Shown here piece by piece: positions 16,924-25,055 of a stretch of 50,089 nucleotides of DNA. Position 1 is the first letter of the stretch; every line of letters begins with the position of its first letter. A program made the translations under genes and the position numbers. A model generated the notes under the pieces. The model was not told the DNA's origin and made no database searches. It saw nothing but the letters and a program-made list of their open reading frames with translations. Source of the stretch: Chloroflexota bacterium (GTDB taxonomy: Bacteria; Chloroflexota; Limnocylindria; P2-11E); the NCBI GenBank assembly GCA_005889405.1, contig VBFY01000008.1:1-50089 (forward strand), in the 5' to 3' direction.

Positions 16924-18513
16924 CTAGCGCAGCGCCGACGCGACGCGCTCGCGCCGCTCGTAGATCGGCCAGCGAAGCGAGCCGACCTCAGCCACGCGAA
17001 CGTAGTGCTCCTCGACCCAGCGGAAGATGAGCTCCATCTCCGGCAGCACTGCGTACTTCGGCTCCCCGAGCGTCCAGCTCGCCCGTTCGCCGCGGTCCAA
17101 GGGCGGGACGTCGATGGTGGCGGGCGATGCGTCGACGATCAGGGCAGGCGGCTCGCGCTCGAGCGCGAGGAGCAGCTCGCCGATCCGGTCCGCGCTCTGA
17201 TAGCCGCGCATGTACAGCGCGTACTGATAGGCGTAGCGGGTGGGCGAGCGCCGGCCCGTCGTGTAGTTCAGCCCACCCTCGCCACCCCAGAACAGGACGA
17301 GGTCCGTGCTGGCGGTGTGATCCACGACGTATGCCGTTGCGATTGGCCGCGTCCGTTCCTGATCGTTGGGTCCAACCTCGTGGCGATAGCTGGCGACGGC
17401 CGGTATCGCGCTCGCGAAGAACATCACGAAGGCGCCGAGAATGCTGAAGACGACGAGGCGAGGGGAAAGTGCCAGGCGCGCGGCGATGCCTTCGAGCGCC
17501 GGTCGTGCCCAGCTCGCGGCGACCGCGGAAAGGATCCCCTGCGTCGCGAGGCAGCCGAGGAAGTACTCGCGGTACGGCCGACCGGTGGCGCTGGCGAGGG
17601 CGAAGTCGAGCGGCAGCGCGAGAATCGCTACGAGCAGCAACGGCCGTGTGGCCACCCCGGCGGTCCCACGCGCGAGCTGGACGATCGCCGCCACCCATCC
17701 GATAACCGCGATAGGAAGGAGTCCCGAGAAGAGCGTGAGCTTCACGCCCGCGGCCAGTGCGTCGAGGCGATCGAATAGTGACGATCGCGAGTACTCGAGG
17801 TTGAAGCGGATCACCTGATCCATGAAGTCGCTCGCGGCGCCGGTCGCGGCGAGGTACACACCGACCGGGAGGGTCACCGCGAGAAAACCGACCGCGCCGA
17901 GAAGCACCGCTGGCGCGAGCGCGCCGAGCGATCGAAGGTGCCACGCGCGCGCCGCCTCGGCGAGATAGATCGCGGCCCACATGCCCAGTAACGTCGGCTT
18001 CAGCATCAGCGCGAAGGCAGCCGTGATCCCGACGAGCGTCCAGCGCCAGCGGGCCGGACCCGAACGACGTTCCGCGAGATAGAGCGCGATCGCCCCGAAC
18101 TGCAGCGGTATCGCGTATTCCTCGGGTCGGTTGCCTCCGTCGAGCATGACGGCGATCGCCGTCGTCCACGCCACGACACCGAAGAGCGCGGGCACGAGGC
18201 CGAGCGTCCGGTGCAGCGCCCAAAAGCCCACCACAGCGGCTACGAACATCGACGCGAACTCGACCACGGCGACTCCGGGGATGCCACGGTCGGCGAGCGT
18301 GACGCCGATCACGTCGAGGTAGTAGATGAGCGGCGGTTTGTGGTCCCACACGTCCCGATACGGAACGCCGCCCTCCTGTACGCGCCGTGCGACGTAGAGG
18401 AACAGGCTCGAGTCACGCCCGATGAAGAACTGAAGGCTCCGATCGACGAGCAGCGCGCCCGCGCAGAGAGCGGCGAGCGCGGCGCCGACGAACGCGCGAA
18501 CTCGTGCGCTCAT
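16924..18513 (-). CDS. Dolichyl-phosphate-mannose-type (GT39/PMT_2-like) glycosyltransferase
   Basis: A 529-residue multi-spanning GT-C enzyme. The catalytic loop after helix 1 reads FIGRDSSLFLYVARR with D34, followed by GVPYRDVWDHKPPLIYYLD, the strongly conserved PY-x-D-x-x-x-x-KPP pattern of ArnT/PMT-like transferases. About eleven hydrophobic helices follow, then a soluble C-terminal domain of about 120 residues. It would use a polyprenyl-phosphate sugar on the outer face to glycosylate protein or lipid. ATG 18513 is chosen because it overlaps the upstream stop (ATGA). It forms a minus-strand operon with the GT87-like gene. Confidence 0.88.
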   Translation of the reverse strand: MSARVRAFVGAALAALCAGALLVDRSLQFFIGRDSSLFLYVARRVQEGGVPYRDVWDHKPPLIYYLDVIGVTLADRGIPGVAVVEFASMFVAAVVGFWALHRTLGLVPALFGVVAWTTAIAVMLDGGNRPEEYAIPLQFGAIALYLAERRSGPARWRWTLVGITAAFALMLKPTLLGMWAAIYLAEAARAWHLRSLGALAPAVLLGAVGFLAVTLPVGVYLAATGAASDFMDQVIRFNLEYSRSSLFDRLDALAAGVKLTLFSGLLPIAVIGWVAAIVQLARGTAGVATRPLLLVAILALPLDFALASATGRPYREYFLGCLATQGILSAVAASWARPALEGIAARLALSPRLVVFSILGAFVMFFASAIPAVASYRHEVGPNDQERTRPIATAYVVDHTASTDLVLFWGGEGGLNYTTGRRSPTRYAYQYALYMRGYQSADRIGELLLALEREPPALIVDASPATIDVPPLDRGERASWTLGEPKYAVLPEMELIFRWVEEHYVRVAEVGSLRWPIYERRERVASALR

Positions 18514-19550
18514 CGCCGCATCAAGAGGAGCGCGAGAAGCCACAGCGGCGCGACCGGCACGCCGGCTTCGTGGATCAGGACCGCGACGAGCCCGGTGATG
18601 ATCCACGCCAGCGTTGCTCGGGTCGTGAGCGCGCGCGCCGCGACCGACGGATAAACGAGCACGGCGTCGTGCAGCAGCACGTGCGGCACCGACAGCAGCG
18701 TCGCGGGGGAAGCGACCTCCGTGCGGCGCTCTGAACGCGTCCGCAGCACGAGGAGCGCCGCGACGCCCGTCGCCACGGCCGAGAGCGCGAGGCTGGCGAA
18801 GGCGGGATCGAAGGACCCGACGCCGAGCCGCCGCGCGAGCGACGCGAGGCCAAGCTCACCCGGGCGAAGCTCCGCCGCCGCCGGCGCGAGAAGGTCGAGG
18901 TAGCGAGCGGCGCCGTCGAATCCGACCATGAGCAGCGAGACGAGCGCGATCGCAGCGACGATGAGCAGGAATGGAACGCGCCGCTGCCGATCCACGAGCG
19001 CGATCAACGCGAACAGCGGCAGTAGCTGCGGGCGCAGCGCCAGCAGACCGAGCAGCGCGCCACTCGCCGCCGGTGGCGCGCGAAGCGATGCGGCCAGGGC
19101 GAGCAGCATCAGCGGCGTCGTCTGACCCTGCGCGAGCGCGATCGTCGATGGTGGCGCGAGCAGGGCGAATGGAAAGAGGCGCAGACGCTGGTCCGGGGCG
19201 GCGAGCGGCGCCATCAGGAGCGCGGAGGCGGCAAGCGCGGCCACGCCGAGCGTGAGCATCACCGCATACGCGACGTCGAACGGAAGCGCGCCGATGGGCG
19301 CGAGGATGAGCGACAGCGCGGGTGGATTCGGATTGTTGAGGAACACGGTCCGCTCGGGGAGGGTGGCGTGTTCCATGGCGAAGATCGCGTCGCGGTCGGT
19401 CACCGCGCCGCCGTTCCCAGTGGCGACCAGGCGCGCCGAGGCGTAGATCGCGATGAAGTCGAACCCCGCCGGCTCCGAGCGCTGCGTCACCCATCCGATG
19501 AGCCACGCCGCCGCGCATATGAGCAGAACCGCCGGCGCGCGTCGGAGCAC
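18510..19550 (-). CDS. GT87-family (DUF2029) mannosyltransferase-like membrane protein
   Basis: A 346-residue membrane protein with about nine hydrophobic helices. It shows the GT87 hallmarks: D31 in GFDFIAIYASARLVATGN, the NNPNPPALSLILAPIGALP segment after the first loop, and LLALRPQLLPLFALIALV. Relatives include the actinobacterial polyprenyl-phosphate-mannose transferases of PIM and arabinomannan synthesis. GTG 19550 is used; the ATG eight bases upstream is out of frame. The stop overlaps the GT39-like gene start, so both enzymes probably act on the same glycan. Acceptor unknown. Confidence 0.85.
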   Translation of the reverse strand: MLRRAPAVLLICAAAWLIGWVTQRSEPAGFDFIAIYASARLVATGNGGAVTDRDAIFAMEHATLPERTVFLNNPNPPALSLILAPIGALPFDVAYAVMLTLGVAALAASALLMAPLAAPDQRLRLFPFALLAPPSTIALAQGQTTPLMLLALAASLRAPPAASGALLGLLALRPQLLPLFALIALVDRQRRVPFLLIVAAIALVSLLMVGFDGAARYLDLLAPAAAELRPGELGLASLARRLGVGSFDPAFASLALSAVATGVAALLVLRTRSERRTEVASPATLLSVPHVLLHDAVLVYPSVAARALTTRATLAWIITGLVAVLIHEAGVPVAPLWLLALLLMRR

Positions 19551-19570
19551 GCGCGCATGCTAGGTGAGGC

Positions 19571-21079
19571 TCAGGCGCCGCCGATGCTCGTGAGCGCGAT
19601 GCCCTGGTAGTAGTGCTTCAGGATCTGCTCGTAGTTCGCGCCGTTCAGGGCCATCCCCTGCGCGCCCCACTGCGACATGCCGACGCCATGGCCGAACCCA
19701 CGGCCGTAGAAGATCACGCGCGGCGGCAGCTTGTAGACGGCCCCGGTGATCCGGATCGCCGTGAGCTCGCGGTCCTCGTTGAGGATCCGCTCGTAGGTCG
19801 TGCCGAGGAGCTCCGCCCCGAGGATGCCCATGTCGACCAGACGGGCGGTATCCCGCCACGAGACCCACTCCGCCTCACCGCCCTCGGTGAACTGGACCGT
19901 GAAGAGGCTGCTCTTGAGCCCGAAGTAATAACGCGTGAGGTCCTTGCCGATGTCGCGCGATCCCGCGGTGCCGACGACCCGTGCCAGCGTGACGCGGCCC
20001 GCGCTCGTGACGCGGACCAGTTCGATGCGCTGCGGCACGCCGACGTTGATGCCACGCGAACGCAGGTAGTCGCCGAGCTGCGGCGCGGTGAACTCGCGAT
20101 TCCACTCCCAGCTCGTCTTGCCCCACCCGCTGTCCTTCGCCAGCTCGTCGCCCGGTGATGGGACGCTGCGCAGATAGGGGAGCGCGTTCGCGTACACGTT
20201 CTCCGAGTCCTCGGTGACGCCGCCGGCGTTCGCGGAGTAGAGCGCCTCGATCGGCGAGCCGCGGTACGTCGCGACGATGCCGGCCGTGCGTTCGACGGCG
20301 CGGACGGTTGAGTCCGCCTCGGTCCCAATGCCGCCGTATTCCTGATCGCGCGTGTCACCCTCGAGGTCGTACGTCCCATGTTTGTGCAGATGCGTCACGA
20401 GATATGTGCGCGCCGCGATCGCCTGCGCCGCGAGCGCTTCACCGTTCCAGCTTGACGGTGACTCTGCGCCCGTGACCGATGCGAGGTAGCGGGACGTCTC
20501 GACCTGGTTGACGACGATCATGTCGCCCGAGTCGTCCGTCGTGACCTCGAGCACGCCGCGGAACAGCCGGCCCGCGAAGTTGAGATAGCCGAAGTCGGCG
20601 ACGAAACGGATCACGCCGACGCGCGAGGCCGACAGCACCGGTGTCCCTAGGGCATCGTCGGACCCGGCGAGCAGCGAGACCTCGAACGGGATCGTGACCA
20701 GCTTTCCGCTCACCTGCGCTTCGCGCGCCGCCCGCCGTGCATCGCGCAGAAGCTCGAGGCGGCTGGCTCGCTCCTCGCTCGTCATACCTTCGTGAGGCGG
20801 CGGCAGCGTCACCGGCTCGCCCTCGACCCGCTGCACGTTGGTGCGCGCGACGATGCGCTGTCCGCCTTTGTAGAGGACCGTGCCGTCTTCGGTGGTCGCG
20901 ATCATCGCGCCGGTGGAGCCGATGAGCGCGTATGAGGTGCCGTAGAGGGAGACGTTCACGCGCACCGTCGCGGGCACCGCGGCGAGCGTGACCGCGCGGG
21001 CGGGCTCGGACAGTGAGAGCGTCGATGCGGCGATGACGACGCACGTCGCGAGGTGGCCGAGAATCGTTCGCCGTTTCAC
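19571..21079 (-). CDS. SpoIID/LytB-domain exported protein
   Basis: A 502-residue secreted protein. A signal peptide (RRTILGHLATCVVIAASTLS, cleavage near ARA-VT) is followed by an N-terminal region of about 180 residues and then a SpoIID domain. Its marks are VVNQVETSRYLASVTGAESP, GEALAAQAIAARTYL, LYSANAGGVTED and the C-terminal FYGRGFGHGVGMSQWGAQGM. SpoIID is a lytic transglycosylase cutting denuded glycan strands during engulfment; many non-sporulating bacteria have homologues with unknown wall roles. No other spo genes are here, so a vegetative cell-wall function is more likely. ATG 21079 overlaps the hpt stop by four bases. Confidence 0.92.
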   Translation of the reverse strand: MKRRTILGHLATCVVIAASTLSLSEPARAVTLAAVPATVRVNVSLYGTSYALIGSTGAMIATTEDGTVLYKGGQRIVARTNVQRVEGEPVTLPPPHEGMTSEERASRLELLRDARRAAREAQVSGKLVTIPFEVSLLAGSDDALGTPVLSASRVGVIRFVADFGYLNFAGRLFRGVLEVTTDDSGDMIVVNQVETSRYLASVTGAESPSSWNGEALAAQAIAARTYLVTHLHKHGTYDLEGDTRDQEYGGIGTEADSTVRAVERTAGIVATYRGSPIEALYSANAGGVTEDSENVYANALPYLRSVPSPGDELAKDSGWGKTSWEWNREFTAPQLGDYLRSRGINVGVPQRIELVRVTSAGRVTLARVVGTAGSRDIGKDLTRYYFGLKSSLFTVQFTEGGEAEWVSWRDTARLVDMGILGAELLGTTYERILNEDRELTAIRITGAVYKLPPRVIFYGRGFGHGVGMSQWGAQGMALNGANYEQILKHYYQGIALTSIGGA

Positions 21080-21645
21080 GGCTCCCCTCGGTACACCTCC
21101 GGCTTGAGCACGCCGATGAACGGCAGGTTGCGGTACCGCTCGGCGTAGTCAAGCCCGTATCCCACGACGAACTTATCGGGGATCTCGAACCCGCGATAGT
21201 CGATCCGGATCGGCACGATGCGGCGCGCGGGCTTGTCCAGCAAGGTGCACAGGCGAACGGACGCGGGCTGTTTCGAACGCAGGTGCTCGATCACATAGGA
21301 AAGCGTTTGACCGGTGTCGAGGATGTCCTCGACGACGACGACGTCACGGCCCTCGATCGATTTCGCGAGGTCCTTGAGGATGCGCACGTTGCCGCTCGAC
21401 TCGGTCGCCTCGCCATATGACGAGACCTCGAGGAAGTCGAGCGCGAGCGGGATCGGCATCTGGCGCATCAGATCCGCGAGGAACGGCAGCGCGCCCTTGA
21501 GGATGCTCACGAGGACGAGATCCTTGCCGCGGTAGTCGTCGGAGATCGCGGCGCCCAGTCCGCGCACCTTCGCCGCGATCGCCTGCTCGTCGATGAGCAC
21601 TTCGGCGATGTCGTCGGCAGGTGTGGCAGCGCGGAGGACCGTCAT
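21076..21645 (-). CDS. hpt: Hypoxanthine-guanine phosphoribosyltransferase
   Basis: A 189-residue purine salvage enzyme that converts hypoxanthine or guanine and PRPP into IMP or GMP in the cytosol. The PRPP-binding loop VVVVEDILDTGQTL is complete; the flexible loop and first strand are in LVSILKGALPFLADL and LEVSSYG; the base-binding region reads PDKFVVGYGLDYAERYRNLP. ATG 21645 gives the usual N-terminus; an in-frame GTG at 21672 would add nine residues. Upstream, on the minus strand, GACAAT ten bases before the ATG is a weak -10. It is paired with the SpoIID gene, an arrangement with no obvious functional link. Confidence 0.94.
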   Translation of the reverse strand: MTVLRAATPADDIAEVLIDEQAIAAKVRGLGAAISDDYRGKDLVLVSILKGALPFLADLMRQMPIPLALDFLEVSSYGEATESSGNVRILKDLAKSIEGRDVVVVEDILDTGQTLSYVIEHLRSKQPASVRLCTLLDKPARRIVPIRIDYRGFEIPDKFVVGYGLDYAERYRNLPFIGVLKPEVYRGEP

Positions 21646-21699
21646 CGGTCGTCCGATTGTCTCACTCGGCACCGCTGTCTCAGCTGCACGGCGCGCGCC

Positions 21700-22332
21700 C
21701 TAGCGGCGGACGCGTGTCAATACGCCGGCAATGACGGCAATCGCCAGGATGGCGGCGCCCGCGATGATCAGCGACGACGAGCCGCCGCCGTCGCTCGACG
21801 CTGCTGGAGCGGCCGCCGTCTCGCTTGGCACCACGACCGCGACGGTCGGCGCGGCCGATGTCGCGATCGCGGTCGCCGTCGGCGTGGGACTCGTGGTCGG
21901 TGTCGGCGGGATCGTCGGCTCAACGGTCGGCACGGCTGTTGGCTGAGCGGTCGGCGCCACGGTACGCGCGACCGTCGGTGCGACTGTGGGCACGGGCGTG
22001 GCGACCGCTCGCACGATGACCGTCCCCATCATCGCCGCGCCGTGGATGCCACAGACGTAGGGAAACGTTCCGGCTGCGTTGAACGTCAGTGATCCGCTTT
22101 GGTTCTGCGATAACACCGGGGTCTGGCCCACGCCGTTCACCACCGCGCTATGTGCCGCCGCGTCTTTGTTGGTCCACGTCACCGTGTCGCCGACGCTGAT
22201 CGTCAGGCTGGCAGGCACGAAGGCGAATCCGGAGATGTTGACGCTCGCCGTCGCTCCAGCCGCGGTGGACGCGAGCGCGATGAACAGGAGAAGGGCCGCC
22301 AGGGCCGCAAGCCGCGCGGCCCGCGGTCTCAT
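21700..22332 (-). CDS. Anchored cupredoxin (blue copper) protein with PT-rich stalk
   Basis: A 210-residue exported protein. Residues 1-27 are a signal peptide. Residues about 28-108 form a plastocyanin/amicyanin-like cupredoxin domain: VGDTVTWTNKDAAAH61 supplies the first His, and the C-terminal loop FPYVC94GIH97GAAMM has Cys, His and Met101 or Met102 as the other type-1 copper ligands. Residues 111-158 are a proline/threonine stalk, and residues 187-207 are a hydrophobic helix ending in RVRR, so the domain is displayed outside the membrane. It would carry single electrons. The start overlaps the stop of the neighbouring paralogue (ATGA), indicating co-translation. Confidence 0.9.
   Translation of the reverse strand: MRPRAARLAALAALLLFIALASTAAGATASVNISGFAFVPASLTISVGDTVTWTNKDAAAHSAVVNGVGQTPVLSQNQSGSLTFNAAGTFPYVCGIHGAAMMGTVIVRAVATPVPTVAPTVARTVAPTAQPTAVPTVEPTIPPTPTTSPTPTATAIATSAAPTVAVVVPSETAAAPAASSDGGGSSSLIIAGAAILAIAVIAGVLTRVRR
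21859..22002 (-). repeat. Low-complexity Pro/Thr-repeat coding segment
   Basis: This encodes residues 111-158 of the first cupredoxin, a run of xPT triplets (VPT, APT, EPT, PPT). The DNA is correspondingly repetitive. Such stalks hold a domain away from the membrane and are frequently length-variable between strains. Confidence 0.8.
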
Positions 22333-22892
22333 CGGCGGCGGAGCAGCATGCCGGCGCGCGCGAGCAGGTACAGGACGAGCGCGCCGATGCCGGCGTAGAC
22401 GGCGGCGCGGCCTGTGTCGAGGCTCGGGTCTGTCGCTCCTGCCGGCAGCACCGGACCTTCGTCCGCGCCGCGGACGACGACACCGGCGCTCGGGATCGGG
22501 GTCGGGGTCGGGGGCACGAACGTCGGCGCGCCACCAGCCACCGCGGCGATCGCGCCCTCGGCGGGATTCACGACCACCACGCCCGACATGCTCTGACCGT
22601 GCAGGCCGCAGATGTACTTGTACGTGCCGGGTGCGATGAACCGCAGCGACGCGCTCTGGCCCAGTCCGAAGCTCTCCGTCTGCCCGAGCCCGGTGAGGAA
22701 GACGATGCTGTGCTGGGCGCTGTCGCGGTTCGTCCAGGTCACGGTGTCGCCGGCAGTGATGAACAGCACGTCAGGCCGGAACGCGAAGCCCGAGATCTCG
22801 ACGCTCTGCGTCGCCGCGGACGCGCTCGTCGCGAGCGCGAAGAACAAGAGGGCGCACGCGAACACACCGAAGCGAGCCGCTCTCATCCGCAC
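22329..22892 (-). CDS. Anchored cupredoxin (blue copper) protein, paralogue
   Basis: A 187-residue paralogue of the following cupredoxin. It has a signal peptide (to about residue 27), a cupredoxin domain with H61 in DSAQHSIVF and the copper loop YKYIC95GLH98GQSM102, a shorter proline-rich linker (about 120-135), and a C-terminal membrane helix (about 165-183) with a basic end. It is probably an extracytoplasmic electron carrier. GTG 22892 is chosen because it lies exactly six bases after a TATCGT -10 on this strand; ATG 22886 is an alternative. Both cupredoxin genes arose by tandem duplication and are co-transcribed. No copper oxidase or nitrite reductase is adjacent. Confidence 0.9.
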   Translation of the reverse strand: MRMRAARFGVFACALLFFALATSASAATQSVEISGFAFRPDVLFITAGDTVTWTNRDSAQHSIVFLTGLGQTESFGLGQSASLRFIAPGTYKYICGLHGQSMSGVVVVNPAEGAIAAVAGGAPTFVPPTPTPIPSAGVVVRGADEGPVLPAGATDPSLDTGRAAVYAGIGALVLYLLARAGMLLRRR

Positions 22893-22909
22893 GCACGTAC
22901 GATACCGGC
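22893..22909. promoter_or_regulatory. Overlapping divergent -10 elements for two leaderless genes
   Basis: The 17-base gap between the divergent cupredoxin and rsmG genes holds TACGAT on the plus strand (22898-22903), followed by six bases and GTG 22910. On the minus strand it holds TATCGT (22904-22899), followed by six bases and GTG 22892. The two hexamers overlap, so the polymerases must compete. With a transcription start about seven bases after the -10, both messages would begin at their start codon. Confidence 0.65.
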
Positions 22910-23638
22910 GTGCCCGTCGCCTCGCCGCCGTTCGCCGCGCTCGCGGGCGAGGCGGCGCGACTCGGCGTAACGCTCACATCCGAGCAGACGGCGGTCTGCG
23001 AGCGGCTTGCCAACGAGCTCATCGAACGCAATACGTACGTGAACCTCACCGCGATCACCGAGCCGCAGGACATCGCCCGCAAGCACTTCCTCGACTCGTT
23101 CACCGCGCTCGCCGTTCGGCGCTGGACCGGCCGCGAACGCGTGATCGACGTGGGCAGCGGCGCGGGTTTTCCGGGCCTCGCGCTGCGCATCGCGTTACCC
23201 ACCATCCGATTGACGCTGGTCGAGTCGGTGGGGAAGAAGGTCCGTTTTCTCGAGGACGTGTGCGCGCTTCTCGGACTGACTGACGTCGAGATCCGCAACG
23301 AGCGTGCGGAGACGCTCGGTCGCGAGCGTCGCGATCGATACGAAGTCGGCACGGCGCGCGCGGTTGGCACGCTCGGTCAGGTCAGCGAGTACATCCTTCC
23401 TTTTCTGCGCCTCGGCGGCGACGCGATCGTGTGGAAGGGACGGGTCGACGCGGAGCTGCCGGGCGCGCAGAGGGCGTGCGCGGCTCTCGGCGGCGAGATC
23501 GCTTCCATCGTGCCGACCGCCTCGCTCGGGGTCGGCGACTTCCTGCCCGGTCGCAATCTCGTCGTGGTGCGGAAGACCCGCGCGACTCCGATGCGCTACC
23601 CGCGCACGTCGGCCGAGGCGCGGCGCCGCCCATGGTGA
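22910..23638 (+). CDS. rsmG: 16S rRNA (guanine527-N7)-methyltransferase
   Basis: A 242-residue SAM-dependent methyltransferase (RsmG/GidB) that methylates G527 (E. coli numbering) of 16S rRNA in the 530 loop. The family pattern is clear: NTYVNLTAITEPQDIARKHFLDS near residues 41-63, the SAM motif VIDVGSGAGFPGLALRIA, LVESVGKKVRFLE, and the ARAVGTLGQVSEYILPFLRLGG region. GTG 22910 gives the right N-terminus and probably a leaderless message. The C-terminus extends slightly and overlaps the following hisA-like gene by seven bases. In many bacteria rsmG lies by parAB or mnmG; neither is here. Confidence 0.95.
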   Translation: MPVASPPFAALAGEAARLGVTLTSEQTAVCERLANELIERNTYVNLTAITEPQDIARKHFLDSFTALAVRRWTGRERVIDVGSGAGFPGLALRIALPTIRLTLVESVGKKVRFLEDVCALLGLTDVEIRNERAETLGRERRDRYEVGTARAVGTLGQVSEYILPFLRLGGDAIVWKGRVDAELPGAQRACAALGGEIASIVPTASLGVGDFLPGRNLVVVRKTRATPMRYPRTSAEARRRPW

Positions 23639-24345
23639 TCGTCCCATCGGTCGACGTGCGCGGTGGTCGAGTCGCGTATCGCGGCGCCGTCGGCTCGGAC
23701 ATCGCGCCGAGCGGTCTCGCGACACGCTACGTCCGCGAGGGCGCGGAGGAACTGCATCTCGTCGACCTCGACGGCGCCGAGCGCGGCGACTACGCGAACG
23801 CGGACCTGCTCGCGGACATCGCACGCGCGGCTCGCGTCCCGTGCCGCCTCGCGGGCGGCATCTCTTCGCTCGCGAAAGCGGAGGACGCCATCGCGGCGGG
23901 CTTCGCGGGCGTGCTGTTCTCGAGCGCCGTGTTCGGCGACGACACGCTGCTGCGACGCATCGCGCGTCTGGGCGATCGCGCGATCGTGGAGATCGAGGCG
24001 GATCACGGGGCGCTCGCGCCGCGCGGCGGTGACGCCGACCTGATTCGGCGGGCGTCAGGTCGCGACGCGGCGGAGGCAGCGGAGATCGCCGCGCTCCGCG
24101 GGATCCGCGCACTGTACGTCGTCGACACCAGCGCGGACGGCCGCCTTGGTGGGCCACCGCTCGTCCTCATGGAGCGTCTTCGCGCGAAGATCGGAGCCGA
24201 GACCGCCATCCACACCGGCGGAGGCGTGCGCGACGTGGACGACGTGCGCGCGCTCGCGCGCTGGGGCGCCGCATCCGTCGTGATCGGGCGCGCGTTCCTC
24301 GAGGGCCGCTTCACGCTCGCCGAAGCCAAGGCCGCGTGCGGGTAG
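23632..24345 (+). CDS. HisA-like phosphoribosyl isomerase, divergent
   Basis: A 237-residue (beta/alpha)8-barrel of the HisA/HisF family. The first catalytic Asp is kept (VPSVDVRGGRVAY), as are both phosphate-binding ends (LAGGISSLAKAEDAI and HTGGGVRDVDDV followed by VVIGRAFLEGRFT). The second acid-base position, normally LDxR followed by GW, reads IEADHG, so the second Asp is apparently Glu and the Trp-containing loop is missing. It is either a specialised HisA or a related isomerase. ATG 23632 is the first plausible start and overlaps rsmG. No other his genes are present. The last ten bases overlap the phosphoesterase. Confidence 0.8.
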   Translation: MVIVPSVDVRGGRVAYRGAVGSDIAPSGLATRYVREGAEELHLVDLDGAERGDYANADLLADIARAARVPCRLAGGISSLAKAEDAIAAGFAGVLFSSAVFGDDTLLRRIARLGDRAIVEIEADHGALAPRGGDADLIRRASGRDAAEAAEIAALRGIRALYVVDTSADGRLGGPPLVLMERLRAKIGAETAIHTGGGVRDVDDVRALARWGAASVVIGRAFLEGRFTLAEAKAACG

Positions 24346-25055
24346 GGCTCCTTTCCGACATCCATGCGAACCTCGTCGCGCTCGAGGCGGTCCTCGCTTC
24401 GCTCGGGAAGGTCGAGGCGCTGTGGGTGACCGGTGACACCGTCGGATACGGACCGGACCCAGGCGACACGCTTGCGCTCCTGCGGGAGCGAGGCGCGCTG
24501 CTCGTTCAGGGCAACCACGACCGCGCCGTCGCGACCGGCGAGGGCCTCGAGTTCTTCCACGATCGCGCGGCCGAGGCGGCGCTCCTGCATCAACGGTGGC
24601 TCTCGTCCGAGGAGCGCGACGCGCTCGGCGCGCTGCCGACCGTCGTGACGGCCGACCGCTTCACGCTGTGCCACGGCAGTCTCCGCGATCCGCTCTGGGA
24701 ATACGTGACGACGACGCGCGCGGCAAGGGCCACGCTTGAGCTCGCCGAGACCGATCACTGCTGCAACGGGCACACGCACGTCCCGGCCTTTTTTCATCTC
24801 ACCGCGAACGGCGCGAAAGCGTCGCGCATCGCGGCGGGAAAGGCGTACCGCCTCGAAGAGCGGACGCTCGTCAACGCCGGTAGTGTCGGGCAGCCACGCG
24901 ACGGCGATCCGCGAGCGGCGTACGCCGTGCTCGACACCGACGCCTGGACCGTCGCCTTCTATCGTTCGTCGTATGACGTGGCCGAGGTGCAACGACGTAT
25001 CCACGCGCGCGGACTTCCGGAGATGTTCGCCGATCGCTTGGCGTTCGGCGTCTAG
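24336..25055 (+). CDS. Calcineurin-like metallophosphoesterase (YfcE/MJ0936-type)
   Basis: A 239-residue dinuclear-metal phosphoesterase. All motifs are intact and in order: LLSDIHANL (D, H), VTGDTVGYGPDP, VQGNHDRAV, LCHGSLRD and CNGHTHVPAF. These proteins hydrolyse phosphodiesters such as cyclic nucleotides or 5'-phosphates in vitro; physiological substrates are usually unknown. GTG 24336 lies inside the end of the hisA-like gene and starts directly at the first beta-strand. The C-terminal about 40 residues (DVAEVQRRIHARGLPEMF) match the usual family end. It overlaps the start of the following lipoprotein in the best canonical gene model. Confidence 0.92.
   Translation: MRVGLLSDIHANLVALEAVLASLGKVEALWVTGDTVGYGPDPGDTLALLRERGALLVQGNHDRAVATGEGLEFFHDRAAEAALLHQRWLSSEERDALGALPTVVTADRFTLCHGSLRDPLWEYVTTTRAARATLELAETDHCCNGHTHVPAFFHLTANGAKASRIAAGKAYRLEERTLVNAGSVGQPRDGDPRAAYAVLDTDAWTVAFYRSSYDVAEVQRRIHARGLPEMFADRLAFGV

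Noticed and set aside
19571-21079. Evidence for sporulation
   Set aside because: Only a SpoIID-domain protein is present and such proteins occur widely in non-sporulating bacteria; no other sporulation genes are in the window.
21859-22002. Non-coding tandem repeat
   Set aside because: The repetition is explained by the Pro/Thr stalk of the cupredoxin in frame.
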